Notes under the pieces: generated by a model
Databases searched by the model: none
The model's input: the letters and a program-made list of their open reading frames with translations, nothing else
Told to the model about the DNA's origin: nothing
Shown: positions 24,131-30,800 of the stretch, piece by piece
Layout of the letters: each line of letters starts with the position of its first letter
Numbering within the stretch: position 1 is the first letter of the stretch
DNA from: a bacterium UBP6_UBA1177
GTDB taxonomy: Bacteria; UBP6; UBA1177
DNA: 44,531 nucleotides
Assembly: GCA_002310995.1 (NCBI GenBank)
Contig: DBYV01000063.1
Location: 60,162 to 104,692, forward strand
Direction: 5' to 3'
Program-made: the position numbers and the translations under genes

Positions 24131-25012
24131 TTAAAATCTGTAACCGGTTTCAAACATAAGAAACTCGTGGTGGTCGTAAAGTGTATAGACGTATTTGTCT
24201 GGAAGGCCGGTTTTGCCGTAAAGAAGGTAGCTTCTTATGTTCTGGCTTCCGAAATCGCCTCCGATAGATGCATTCAGAATCCAGTTGTTTTCGAACACCA
24301 TGCCTATTCCGAGTTCCCATGTTCCGCTGACTTTCCAGTGACTTATCTCTTTGTCAAAGCGGTAATCCCATGATTCCTGCTCGCTTTCATCGTCAGTGCT
24401 GTATGAGAAGTAGAAAATGTTGTTGTTCATGCCTATCGAAAATAGCGGTCCTACACGCCTGATAGCGCCGGCATTGACCTTGAATTCGTAAGAAATATTC
24501 AGAGTTACGGGAGCTCTCATATAATGAGAATAAATATAATTTATTTCATCGAAATTAGAGGATGAAGTATGGTTGTCGGGCGACATGTGTGTCGTCGGTA
24601 CCCAGTATTGAAAGTCAAAACCAAAGCCTAAACATAAATCGCCGGCGCCTTTTCCTGCTGTTTTCTGAAAAACTATCCATCCGAAATCAAAACCAAGACT
24701 TATTCCAAGCTGGTTTCTAAGCATTGCATATCTTGCTTCTTCTATGATCGGACGACCTGCCACACCTTCAAAATCGGCACCCAGACCGAACTTGAACTGG
24801 ACAAAGTGAGGCGTTTCTGAGTTTTCAGATTCATTCTGCTGTTCATCGGAATTGCTTTCACTCAGGTTTGACTCAGCAGGCGGCTGTGTTTCCTCTTGTT
24901 GCTGAACAGTGATATTGTCTGAGCTGTGAATGACAGTGACAGATACATCTTCTTCCGCATAGAGAAAAGATGCGAAAAACAATAGAAGAAAGAAATAGGA
25001 TAATTTTTTCAT
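24131..25012 (-). CDS. outer-membrane beta-barrel protein, tandem copy 1
   Basis: First gene of the trio, 293 aa from ATG 25012 (MKKLSYFFLLLFFASFLYAEE), which has GGGG upstream and a clean signal peptide. The frame is open to 25171, but that would add 53 residues without signal character and overlap the phosphatase gene. After the signal come about 65 residues rich in Ser/Glu/Gln/Asn (a low-complexity acidic N-terminus absent from copy 2), then the shared barrel: FGLGADFEGVAGRP, NQLGISLGFDFGW, FDFQYWVPTTH, MRAPVTLNISYEFKVNAG, MNNNIFYFSY, SIGGDFG and HHEFLMFETGYRF. Confidence 0.82.
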   Translation of the reverse strand: MKKLSYFFLLLFFASFLYAEEDVSVTVIHSSDNITVQQQEETQPPAESNLSESNSDEQQNESENSETPHFVQFKFGLGADFEGVAGRPIIEEARYAMLRNQLGISLGFDFGWIVFQKTAGKGAGDLCLGFGFDFQYWVPTTHMSPDNHTSSSNFDEINYIYSHYMRAPVTLNISYEFKVNAGAIRRVGPLFSIGMNNNIFYFSYSTDDESEQESWDYRFDKEISHWKVSGTWELGIGMVFENNWILNASIGGDFGSQNIRSYLLYGKTGLPDKYVYTLYDHHEFLMFETGYRF

Positions 25013-25046
25013 AATTGCCCCTTTTTTTAAAAAACTTAAACGCTTT

Positions 25047-25074
25047 ATTTTAATGGTGCAGGGTGAAAATGCAA
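25047..25074 (-). promoter_or_regulatory. candidate promoter of the barrel-protein trio
   Basis: Minus strand TTGCAT (25074-25069), 16-base spacer, TAAAAT (25052-25047), 34 bp before ATG 25012 and directly after the phosphatase stop. It suggests the trio can be expressed apart from the biosynthetic operon upstream. Confidence 0.5.
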
Positions 25075-25076
25075 AT

Positions 25077-25526
25077 TCAGATGAGACTTTCCAGTAGTGC
25101 CCTGCACCCTTTGAGAACATCGTTCCAGGTCGCTTCAAAATCACCTGTGTACCACGGATCGGCAACATCACGGTTTAAACCAACGTAATTGAGCAGAAGT
25201 TTTATTTTGCTGTCAGGATCACTGCCGCAGATTCTAGTCATGTTGCGGATATTCGCGCTGTCCATGCCGATTAGAAGGTCAAATTTCGCATAATCGTCTG
25301 CGTTCATCTGACGCGCTGTTTTTCCGGCACAACCGATCCCGTGCTCTGCGAGTTTTCTTTTTGCCGGCGGATAGACCGGATTTCCGATCTCTTCGGTGCT
25401 TGTTGCGGCAGATTCTATCCCGAATTTATCAGACAAACCTGCGTCTGTTACGAGTTTTTTCATAACGAATTCAGCCATCGGACTTCGGCAGATGTTGCCG
25501 TGACAGACAAAAAGTATTTTGATCAT
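25077..25526 (-). CDS. low-molecular-weight protein-tyrosine phosphatase
   Basis: Cytoplasmic phosphatase or arsenate-reductase-fold enzyme. Seen: the P-loop C8-H-G-N-I-C-R14-S (VCHGNICRSPMAEF) at the N-terminus and the general-acid loop DPWYTGDFEATW near 122-133. Length 149 aa is standard. The motif form with NICRSPMAE fits LMW-PTP rather than arsenate reductase. It starts 10 bp after the ketosynthase stop with AGAGG at good spacing, so it is probably the last gene of the biosynthetic operon; aryl-polyene clusters do not normally carry it. It may regulate envelope polysaccharide/lipid synthesis or be an unrelated downstream gene. Confidence 0.92.
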   Translation of the reverse strand: MIKILFVCHGNICRSPMAEFVMKKLVTDAGLSDKFGIESAATSTEEIGNPVYPPAKRKLAEHGIGCAGKTARQMNADDYAKFDLLIGMDSANIRNMTRICGSDPDSKIKLLLNYVGLNRDVADPWYTGDFEATWNDVLKGCRALLESLI

Positions 25527-25536
25527 GGTTCCTCTT

Positions 25537-26724
25537 TTACTCAGTTCCCAAGCCGATCACCAGGCATGCGTTCGCTCCGCCGAAAGCAAATGAATTTGAA
25601 AGGCAGATCTTTACTTCACCTTGATTTAAGATATTGTTTTTATTAACGAAATTGAGTTTTGGCATTTCGTCGTCGAAAACTCCGTCCCAGATCTGCGGGG
25701 GAAGGGCATTGTTTGTAAGTGCTGCAAAGCATATCGCGAGTTCGAGTGCACCGGCTGCTCCCAAAGTGTGGCCGGTAATCGGTTTTGTGGTGGAGCACTT
25801 AACTTTGTGGTTTCCGAAAACGGCATCGACCGCCTTTGCTTCCATAGAATCGTTGAATTTTGTTCCGGTGCCGTGAAGGTTGACGTAATCGACTTCTTCC
25901 GGCTTTATATTTGCGCTTGAAAGTGATTTTTCCATCGCTTTTTTGGCTCCAACGCCACTCGGATCAGGGGAAGTCATGTGGTGTGCGTCGCAGGATTCGC
26001 CGTAACCGAGAAGGCAGATTTCCGGCACTGATTTGTCAAGCGGTTCTTTCGAAAGGACAAAGAATGCCGCACCGTCGCCTAAAGTTATTCCGGATCTGTT
26101 TTTGCTGAAAGGGTTTGTGATGCTGCCTGATATCGCTTCCAAAGAGGCAAAACCGTCTAAAGTCGTGTCGGATGCGATGTCTATTCCGCCGGCGACTGCC
26201 GCGTCGCACAATCCCGATTTTATGAGTTCAGCAGCTTTTATTATTGCTCCTGCACTTGAAGAGCACGCCGTCGAAAATGTTGAGACAGGGCCGGTTAAGC
26301 CGTATTTTTCGGCAATGAAAGTCGAAACATAGTCCGCTCCTTGCATTTCGATTGTGTAATCTTCGGGAAAAGTGCCGTTTTCAAAGTATTTCCGGTGTCC
26401 CGCAAGGGAAAACTCTGTGCCGTTGTCGCACGAGCCGACGCAGACCGCGATCCTCTTGCCGTCGTATTTTTCCTTGGCTTTTTCAATGATGTTTTCTATC
26501 TGTTTTAGCGCAGCTTCTTCGATGCGGATTATCTTCATATCAAATCTTCCGGTCGATGGAGAAAGGGCGTTTTCATCTATTCTTGCCGCGAAAAAAGTGC
26601 TTCCGGAGAATGTTTCATAGCGTTTTATCCCGCTCTGATCGCCGTTTAGAAGCGATCTCCAGAGTTCTTCCGCGTTTTTTCCCGCTGCCGAAAAAACAGC
26701 CGGTCTGGACAGATATATTTTCAT
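25537..26724 (-). CDS. beta-ketoacyl-ACP synthase of the aryl-polyene-like cluster (ApeO-like)
   Basis: FabF-type condensing enzyme that extends the polyene chain with malonyl-ACP. Catalytic triad visible: C154 in STACSSSAGA, H284 in VNLHGTGT and H319 in ITGHTLGAAG; the K314/GG-rich C-terminal NSFAFGGANA is also present. Length 395 aa is normal. It overlaps the MMPL gene by 4 bp (ATGA), so it belongs to the operon. In known aryl-polyene clusters a ketosynthase here is followed by a second dehydratase, a ketoreductase and another ketosynthase; here the next gene is a phosphatase, so those functions must come from elsewhere. Primary FabF is the alternative, but the context favours the pathway enzyme. 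Confidence 0.9.
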   Translation of the reverse strand: MKIYLSRPAVFSAAGKNAEELWRSLLNGDQSGIKRYETFSGSTFFAARIDENALSPSTGRFDMKIIRIEEAALKQIENIIEKAKEKYDGKRIAVCVGSCDNGTEFSLAGHRKYFENGTFPEDYTIEMQGADYVSTFIAEKYGLTGPVSTFSTACSSSAGAIIKAAELIKSGLCDAAVAGGIDIASDTTLDGFASLEAISGSITNPFSKNRSGITLGDGAAFFVLSKEPLDKSVPEICLLGYGESCDAHHMTSPDPSGVGAKKAMEKSLSSANIKPEEVDYVNLHGTGTKFNDSMEAKAVDAVFGNHKVKCSTTKPITGHTLGAAGALELAICFAALTNNALPPQIWDGVFDDEMPKLNFVNKNNILNQGEVKICLSNSFAFGGANACLVIGLGTE

Positions 26725-29084
26725 TTTTTAACTCCCGAAGTGTAGAAAAGTGCGGCTAAGTATGCGGCGCAAAGCCCTGTAAATATTGAGAAACCTATTA
26801 AATGAACGGGCTGAAAGGAACTGAGTGCGAGCGCGCCGAATGAAACTATTGTTGTGAAAAACGAAAGGAAAATGGCGAAAGGTTCGAGCCTTTTTTCAAC
26901 AGGGTCTTTGGTCTTTTCGTTTTCCTGTGTGTAAATTATGTAGTCGAGACCGAGCCCGAAAACCAGAATTATGCCGGTGACTGAGAAAAATTCGGGTCTG
27001 GTGTTTGTTGCGGCAAAAACAGCCGATGTCGCAAGAATGACGATGAAGGGGATCGAGATTATTTTGAGTGACTGCCGCGTGTTGTAGAAAAATCTGAGGA
27101 CGATGAACATGAGTATATATGCGGCTAAGAAGAATTCGAGGACGATCGTCGTTACTTTGTCAAGGTCGGAATTTATGTCTTCGACTTTGTGGACGAAATA
27201 GACACCTTCGTTTCCTTCCGTAAAAGTCCTGAAAACTTCGGTTTTAGCCATAAAGTTGGGGATAACTATTGAATAATATTTGTCTTTAACTTTCCCGAGC
27301 CAGTATGATGAAAGTGCTTCTTTTATTGAGGAAGGGAAGTCGTCTGAGGTGACTGAAAGGAGCGTTTTTTCTGCCTCTCTGAATGTGTTTTTGAAGTTTT
27401 CGGCTTCGTTTCCGTCAAATTCCAGTGTTTCAAACTGTTTTTCGGTAAAAGGAAGGAGCTTTTCGACTGCCGCGCGCGATCTTTTCTGTTTTTCAACTGA
27501 CGGGATGAATACGGATGTTGACATTACGCCGTCGCCGTTTTTATCAATGGTTTTAAGCCGTTCGCGCAGATTCTCTTCTTTTCTGAGAACTTCGTTTTCG
27601 TCACTGCCGCTTACGATGAACCAGCTGACCGGAGCATAAGATATGACGGAGTAAGCCTCTTTTTCGTTTTCAAGAAGCTCGCCCTCTTCTTTGTAGAGTT
27701 TTTTGAGGTCGTTCTCTATCCCGAAATTCTCTCTGAAAGCGAAAAGCAGGATGAGGGAAAGTGCAACCATTGCGCATATTGCCGCTTTTCCGTTGATTTT
27801 TTTTGCAAAGGCAAACCCTTTTTCAAAAAGTCCGACTCCTCTGACAACTCTGTTTTCAGGAAGCGGAACATACGGGAATACCGCGGTCGTCGTGAGAAAT
27901 GAGCTTACGAGCCCTGTCACCGAGAAAAGCGACATCTGCTTGAGAAGGTTGAACGGCGCGAAAATGAGGGCTAAAAAGCAGACTGATGATGAAATTATCG
28001 CCATCGTAAGTCCAGGCAGGAGCTTCGATCTGATCTCTCCGCCCGATTTCAGATTGGTGTTCCCTGAAGCGTGGACGAAGTAGTGAAGGCTGTAGTCGAT
28101 TGACGAACCTATCAGCGAAGTTCCGAAAACGAGGGTGACCAAGTGTACTTTCCCGAAGACTGCGAAAGTAAGTGCCGCAGCCGAAAAAAGCGAAAAGAAT
28201 ATCGAAATCAGCGAGAGTATTATCGGAGTTGCCGAACGGAAGACCAGAGTCAGCATCAGAATGACTATTATCATTGAAATTATTGAGATTATTTTGATCT
28301 CTTCGGAAGCTGAATTCGAGCTTTTGTGGCTGTGGAAAGTGCCGCCGGAAACTACGCAGCGCGTCCCGGTTTCAGCCTTTATTCTGCCGCATATATCGTA
28401 AATTTCGGTTATTCCGTTGTCCATTGAAGCAAGAGCCGCCCCTTTTGGCGAAAGTTCCGTTTTTATCATGACATACCAGAGTCCGTTTTTTTCCGCCGCG
28501 AGAACGCCGTCCTTCGGCCTTAAAGCGGTGCCTGAATGTTCTAAAACTTCCAAATATTTCTGCAGGTTATGCTCGGCAAGCATGAAGGGGTCGCTGTCTA
28601 TGTTGTCGAGCGGAAGCATCGTGAAGGGGCTGTATATTCTGGAGACCGCTTCCTGCGCAAAGTCTTCCGCGCCTCCGTTTTCTATCGCCTTTATCGTCTC
28701 GTCATCAAGCAGATCAAAGCGGTATTTGTAGAAAAAATCAGCTATCTCTTTTATGTCAACGGTGTCTGTGTTGAGCATGACCGAAACGAAGCAGGGGCTT
28801 CCGTTCAGTTTTTCGTATATCCTTTCGGCTCCAGCTTTCGCCTTTTCGAAATCTTTGTCGGCGCTGAGGACAATAGCTACTTTGCTGAGTTTCTGCATCA
28901 GCGTTTCATTCGCTTTTTTCAGCGATTCCTCTTCGAATGGTTTCGGCATCATATTGAAAAGATCGGAATCCAGAGAGAATTTCCCGTTTTCGTAAGAGTA
29001 AGAAATTACTAATAAAACCGCGACTCCGATGTGGAAGATGAGCCAGGAGAGGAGGAATTTACGGTTAGTCTTTTTTGAATTCAT
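26721..29084 (-). CDS. MMPL/RND-family lipid exporter
   Basis: Inner-membrane proton-driven exporter, likely moving the aryl-polyene lipid outward. Seen: 787 aa with membrane helix near 12-29, a first periplasmic domain (about 30-265), a helix bundle (about 266-405), a second membrane helix near 435-452, a second periplasmic domain (about 455-645) and a last bundle to the C-terminus. Each bundle carries the Asp-Tyr pair known as proton relay in MmpL3: D330-Y331 (GSSIDYSLHY) and D714-Y715 (GLGLDYIIY). It overlaps lolA-like by 20 bp and the ketosynthase by 4 bp. Hydrophobic substrate export is inferred from family and operon. Confidence 0.9.
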   Translation of the reverse strand: MNSKKTNRKFLLSWLIFHIGVAVLLVISYSYENGKFSLDSDLFNMMPKPFEEESLKKANETLMQKLSKVAIVLSADKDFEKAKAGAERIYEKLNGSPCFVSVMLNTDTVDIKEIADFFYKYRFDLLDDETIKAIENGGAEDFAQEAVSRIYSPFTMLPLDNIDSDPFMLAEHNLQKYLEVLEHSGTALRPKDGVLAAEKNGLWYVMIKTELSPKGAALASMDNGITEIYDICGRIKAETGTRCVVSGGTFHSHKSSNSASEEIKIISIISMIIVILMLTLVFRSATPIILSLISIFFSLFSAAALTFAVFGKVHLVTLVFGTSLIGSSIDYSLHYFVHASGNTNLKSGGEIRSKLLPGLTMAIISSSVCFLALIFAPFNLLKQMSLFSVTGLVSSFLTTTAVFPYVPLPENRVVRGVGLFEKGFAFAKKINGKAAICAMVALSLILLFAFRENFGIENDLKKLYKEEGELLENEKEAYSVISYAPVSWFIVSGSDENEVLRKEENLRERLKTIDKNGDGVMSTSVFIPSVEKQKRSRAAVEKLLPFTEKQFETLEFDGNEAENFKNTFREAEKTLLSVTSDDFPSSIKEALSSYWLGKVKDKYYSIVIPNFMAKTEVFRTFTEGNEGVYFVHKVEDINSDLDKVTTIVLEFFLAAYILMFIVLRFFYNTRQSLKIISIPFIVILATSAVFAATNTRPEFFSVTGIILVFGLGLDYIIYTQENEKTKDPVEKRLEPFAIFLSFFTTIVSFGALALSSFQPVHLIGFSIFTGLCAAYLAALFYTSGVKK

Positions 29085-29700
29085 CCAATTCCTCTTGCGT
29101 AAGTTTTTCGGGGTGTTTCTGGTGTTCGAAAATGTAGCTCATGCTGCCGCCGTCGGCAAAGTATATCTCGGCCATGAATATGGAGACCGAGCCTTTGACG
29201 AAAGTTCCCTTCATGTTCATCGAACTTATCGCGTAGGAGATGGTCTTGTCTTTCGGAACGAGCAGGGCTTCCCATTTTTCGGCGCTTGTCGCTTTGAAAT
29301 TCACCTTGAAATTTTTGTTTATCTCGGCCGCGTTCCCTGCGAAAAGGGATGAAACGATATCGTTGACTTTAAGAAAAGTGTCGCTGTTGAGCATACTTTT
29401 CACAGTCTTTTTCCCTTTTGCATCGGTCGATATCATGTAGGCATCGATTATTGCTATCTTTGAAGGGACGGGCTTCAGCGTTTTCCAGACGACTCCGTCA
29501 CGAGTGAGGATGAAAGTCCCCGAAGATTTCAGGCTTTTTTTGAGGGTCGTCGTCTTTATCTGGGTAAATTCGCCCGTCGTGTTCTTGTATGCCGCGAGGT
29601 GCTTGCATATCGTCTCGAATGTGAGCTCTTCCGCCGGGAAGAGAGGGGAGATTGCGAAGATCGCAACCAAAAAAAGCATTATTTTTGAAAAATTTCTCAT
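29065..29700 (-). CDS. LolA-like outer-membrane lipid/lipoprotein carrier protein
   Basis: Periplasmic carrier of the LolA/DUF of aryl-polyene clusters, thought to bring the lipid product across the periplasm. Signal peptide at residues 1-23 (FAISPLFPAEE); then LolA-type features: FTQIKTTTLKKSLKSSGTFIL, GVVWKTLKPVPSKIAI, and repeated antiparallel strands (KWEALLVPKD, GSVSIFMAEIYFADGGSMSY). Length 211 aa fits. AGAGG precedes ATG 29700. It is the first gene right of the cluster's distal half; in intact clusters it follows the thioesterase region directly, but here about 7.6 kb of accessory DNA separates them. Confidence 0.85.
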   Translation of the reverse strand: MRNFSKIMLFLVAIFAISPLFPAEELTFETICKHLAAYKNTTGEFTQIKTTTLKKSLKSSGTFILTRDGVVWKTLKPVPSKIAIIDAYMISTDAKGKKTVKSMLNSDTFLKVNDIVSSLFAGNAAEINKNFKVNFKATSAEKWEALLVPKDKTISYAISSMNMKGTFVKGSVSIFMAEIYFADGGSMSYIFEHQKHPEKLTQEELDEFKKD

Positions 29701-29764
29701 GTTAACCTCTGTTTTTATCTGTTTTCAACTGATTCAGGAGATCATTTCCCGAAAAAACCGTCGG

Positions 29765-29792
29765 AATATATAAAACCGCGTGTATTTTGCAA
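29765..29792 (-). promoter_or_regulatory. candidate promoter driving lolA-MMPL-ketosynthase
   Basis: Minus strand TTGCAA (29792-29787), 16-base spacer, TATATT (29770-29765), 64 bp before the lolA-like ATG. The -35 is inside the perfect palindrome ATTTTGCAAAAT. It lies between the island and the distal half of the cluster, so it may replace the operon promoter cut off by the insertion. The main cluster promoter at 42654 has the same TTGCAA-N16 layout. Confidence 0.55.
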
Positions 29793-29820
29793 AATTTCCT
29801 GTGGCGAAGGGATGTGAGGT

Positions 29821-29851
29821 CGTCATCCTGAGCGTGAGCGAAGGATCTCAG
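29821..29851. repeat. REP-like palindromic intergenic repeat
   Basis: The core ATCCTGAGCG-tga-GCGAAGGAT is an imperfect palindrome of the TCATCCTGAGCG...GCGAAGGATCT kind that I know as a dispersed intergenic repeat in many bacterial genomes. Only one copy is in this window. Confidence 0.5.
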
Positions 29852-29856
29852 GTTTA

Positions 29857-29973
29857 TTACTTCTCTGTTGTTCGATTGGTTGTATAGTCGATAATTCCTT
29901 CGGCTTTCAGGTATTCTTCTACTGCATTAATGATAATTTTTGCGTTTCGTATCTGAATTTCCGTATCGTTTCT
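29857..29973 (-). pseudogene. possible HEPN-domain relic after the nucleotidyltransferase
   Basis: A minus-strand frame without start codon reads 38 codons to a TAA at 29857, ending ...AKIIINAVEEYLKAEGII then DYTTNRTTEK. The AKxxxxAxEEYLK pattern resembles the C-terminal helix of HEPN proteins that normally follow MNT genes. Nothing of the HEPN catalytic RxxxxH region is present. If the identification is right, a deletion has removed most of the toxin. It is a weak call. Confidence 0.25.
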
Positions 29974-29994
29974 GTTTTAGCAGGTTGGCTGATT

Positions 29995-30336
29995 TCACGC
30001 ATATCTGATCCCTTCTTTTCTGACGTTTTTGTAAAAAGGTAGAGCTTCAATCCAGTAATTGAACTCGCTGTAACTCTGCACGATAGGGGAGAAAAGGAGC
30101 TCATAATCATACTTCTTATCCAATCTGCTTATTACAGGATCCATTTTGTTGTCTGCTGCATCGATTTCGTTTTTCGGCACATCAATGAGGATCATTATAT
30201 CGACATCACTGTCGTCTTGGAAATCGCCTCTGGCGCATGAGCCGAAAAGAATCACTTCTTTCAGTTTTTCGCCGTATATGTTTTTTGCTTCAGCCGCAAT
30301 GTCTTTCATTGCACTGTCGATCATCTGTCTGTTCAT
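29995..30336 (-). CDS. MNT-type nucleotidyltransferase (putative antitoxin)
   Basis: Minimal nucleotidyltransferase of the pol-beta superfamily. The active-site motif is intact: GSCARGDFQDDSDVDIMI (G-S-x-A-R-G-D-x4-D-S-D-x-D), near residues 32-49. The C-terminal PFYKNVRKEGI is typical of MNT proteins paired with HEPN ribonucleases, where the MNT member AMPylates and silences the HEPN toxin. Length 113 aa is normal. The partner gene expected just downstream is missing or reduced to a relic. It lies at the left side of the accessory island, with a weak GGTGAAAAG site before ATG 30336. Confidence 0.85.
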   Translation of the reverse strand: MNRQMIDSAMKDIAAEAKNIYGEKLKEVILFGSCARGDFQDDSDVDIMILIDVPKNEIDAADNKMDPVISRLDKKYDYELLFSPIVQSYSEFNYWIEALPFYKNVRKEGIRYA

Positions 30337-30407
30337 CTTTTCACCGTTGCATTATAACGCTTCAACGGCGGATATTGTAGTCAAATTGTGAAAAATATCA
30401 AGGCTTT

Positions 30408-30791
30408 CTATGATTTTTCCGCCTTGTATTCCGCTTCCGGTTCCGCGACCATCTGTCCCCGTAGAGACGTGCCGTGGTGCGTCTCTAATTCTCCCTCTAA
30501 GTTAGAGGGAGTGCCCGCAGGGCAAGGGCGTGTGTTGTTTAGACATTCCGCGACCTCCAGCATCGTTTCTTCAATGAGCGCCGCTTTCAACCGGCATTCC
30601 CAGATCACGATCACGTTCCAGCCGGCTTCCCGCAGAAGGCGGTGATTCTTCTCGTCGCGGGCCTTGTTGGTGCGGATCTTGTTCTCCCAGAATTCTACAT
30701 TCGATTTAGGCATGACGAATTTGCTGCAGCCGTCGTGTCCGTGCCAGAAACAGCCGTTGATGAAGATCAAGATAAGGTGTGTAGGAATAGC
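30408..30791 (-). pseudogene. vsr (very-short-patch-repair endonuclease) relic, N-terminally truncated
   Basis: The C-terminal two thirds of Vsr is clear: FINGCFWHGHDGC, EFWENKIRTNKARDEKN, LLREAGWNVIVIWEC. The N-terminal part with the catalytic Asp (PGxPDF-V motif in the family) is gone: upstream of LILIFING the frame meets a TAG at 30794-30792, 9 bp inside the space before the McrC-like gene. Only TTG at 30770 could serve as start. After about residue 79 the frame reads through palindromic repeats and loses Vsr similarity. It must be catalytically dead. Vsr genes accompany 5-methylcytosine methyltransferases, so its presence hints that a cytosine methyltransferase was once here. Confidence 0.8.
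30462..30523. repeat. cluster of three palindromic repeats
   Basis: Three adjacent inverted repeats: TAGAGACG (30462-30469) with CGTCTCTA (30480-30487); CTCCCTCTAA (30491-30500) with TTAGAGGGAG (30502-30511), perfect with a one-base centre; GCCC (30513-30516) with GGGC (30520-30523). The first two resemble widespread bacterial palindromic repeat families. They form the aberrant 3' end of the vsr relic. Confidence 0.65.
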
Positions 30792-30800
30792 CTAGGTGTA

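Noticed and set aside
25013..25171. Upstream extension of the first barrel-protein gene
   Set aside because: The 53 extra residues overlap the phosphatase gene in another frame and hide the obvious signal peptide; ATG 25012 has its own binding site and promoter.
30388..30645. Plus-strand frame opposite the vsr relic
   Set aside because: Opposite a clear Vsr sequence and extended only through palindromic repeats.
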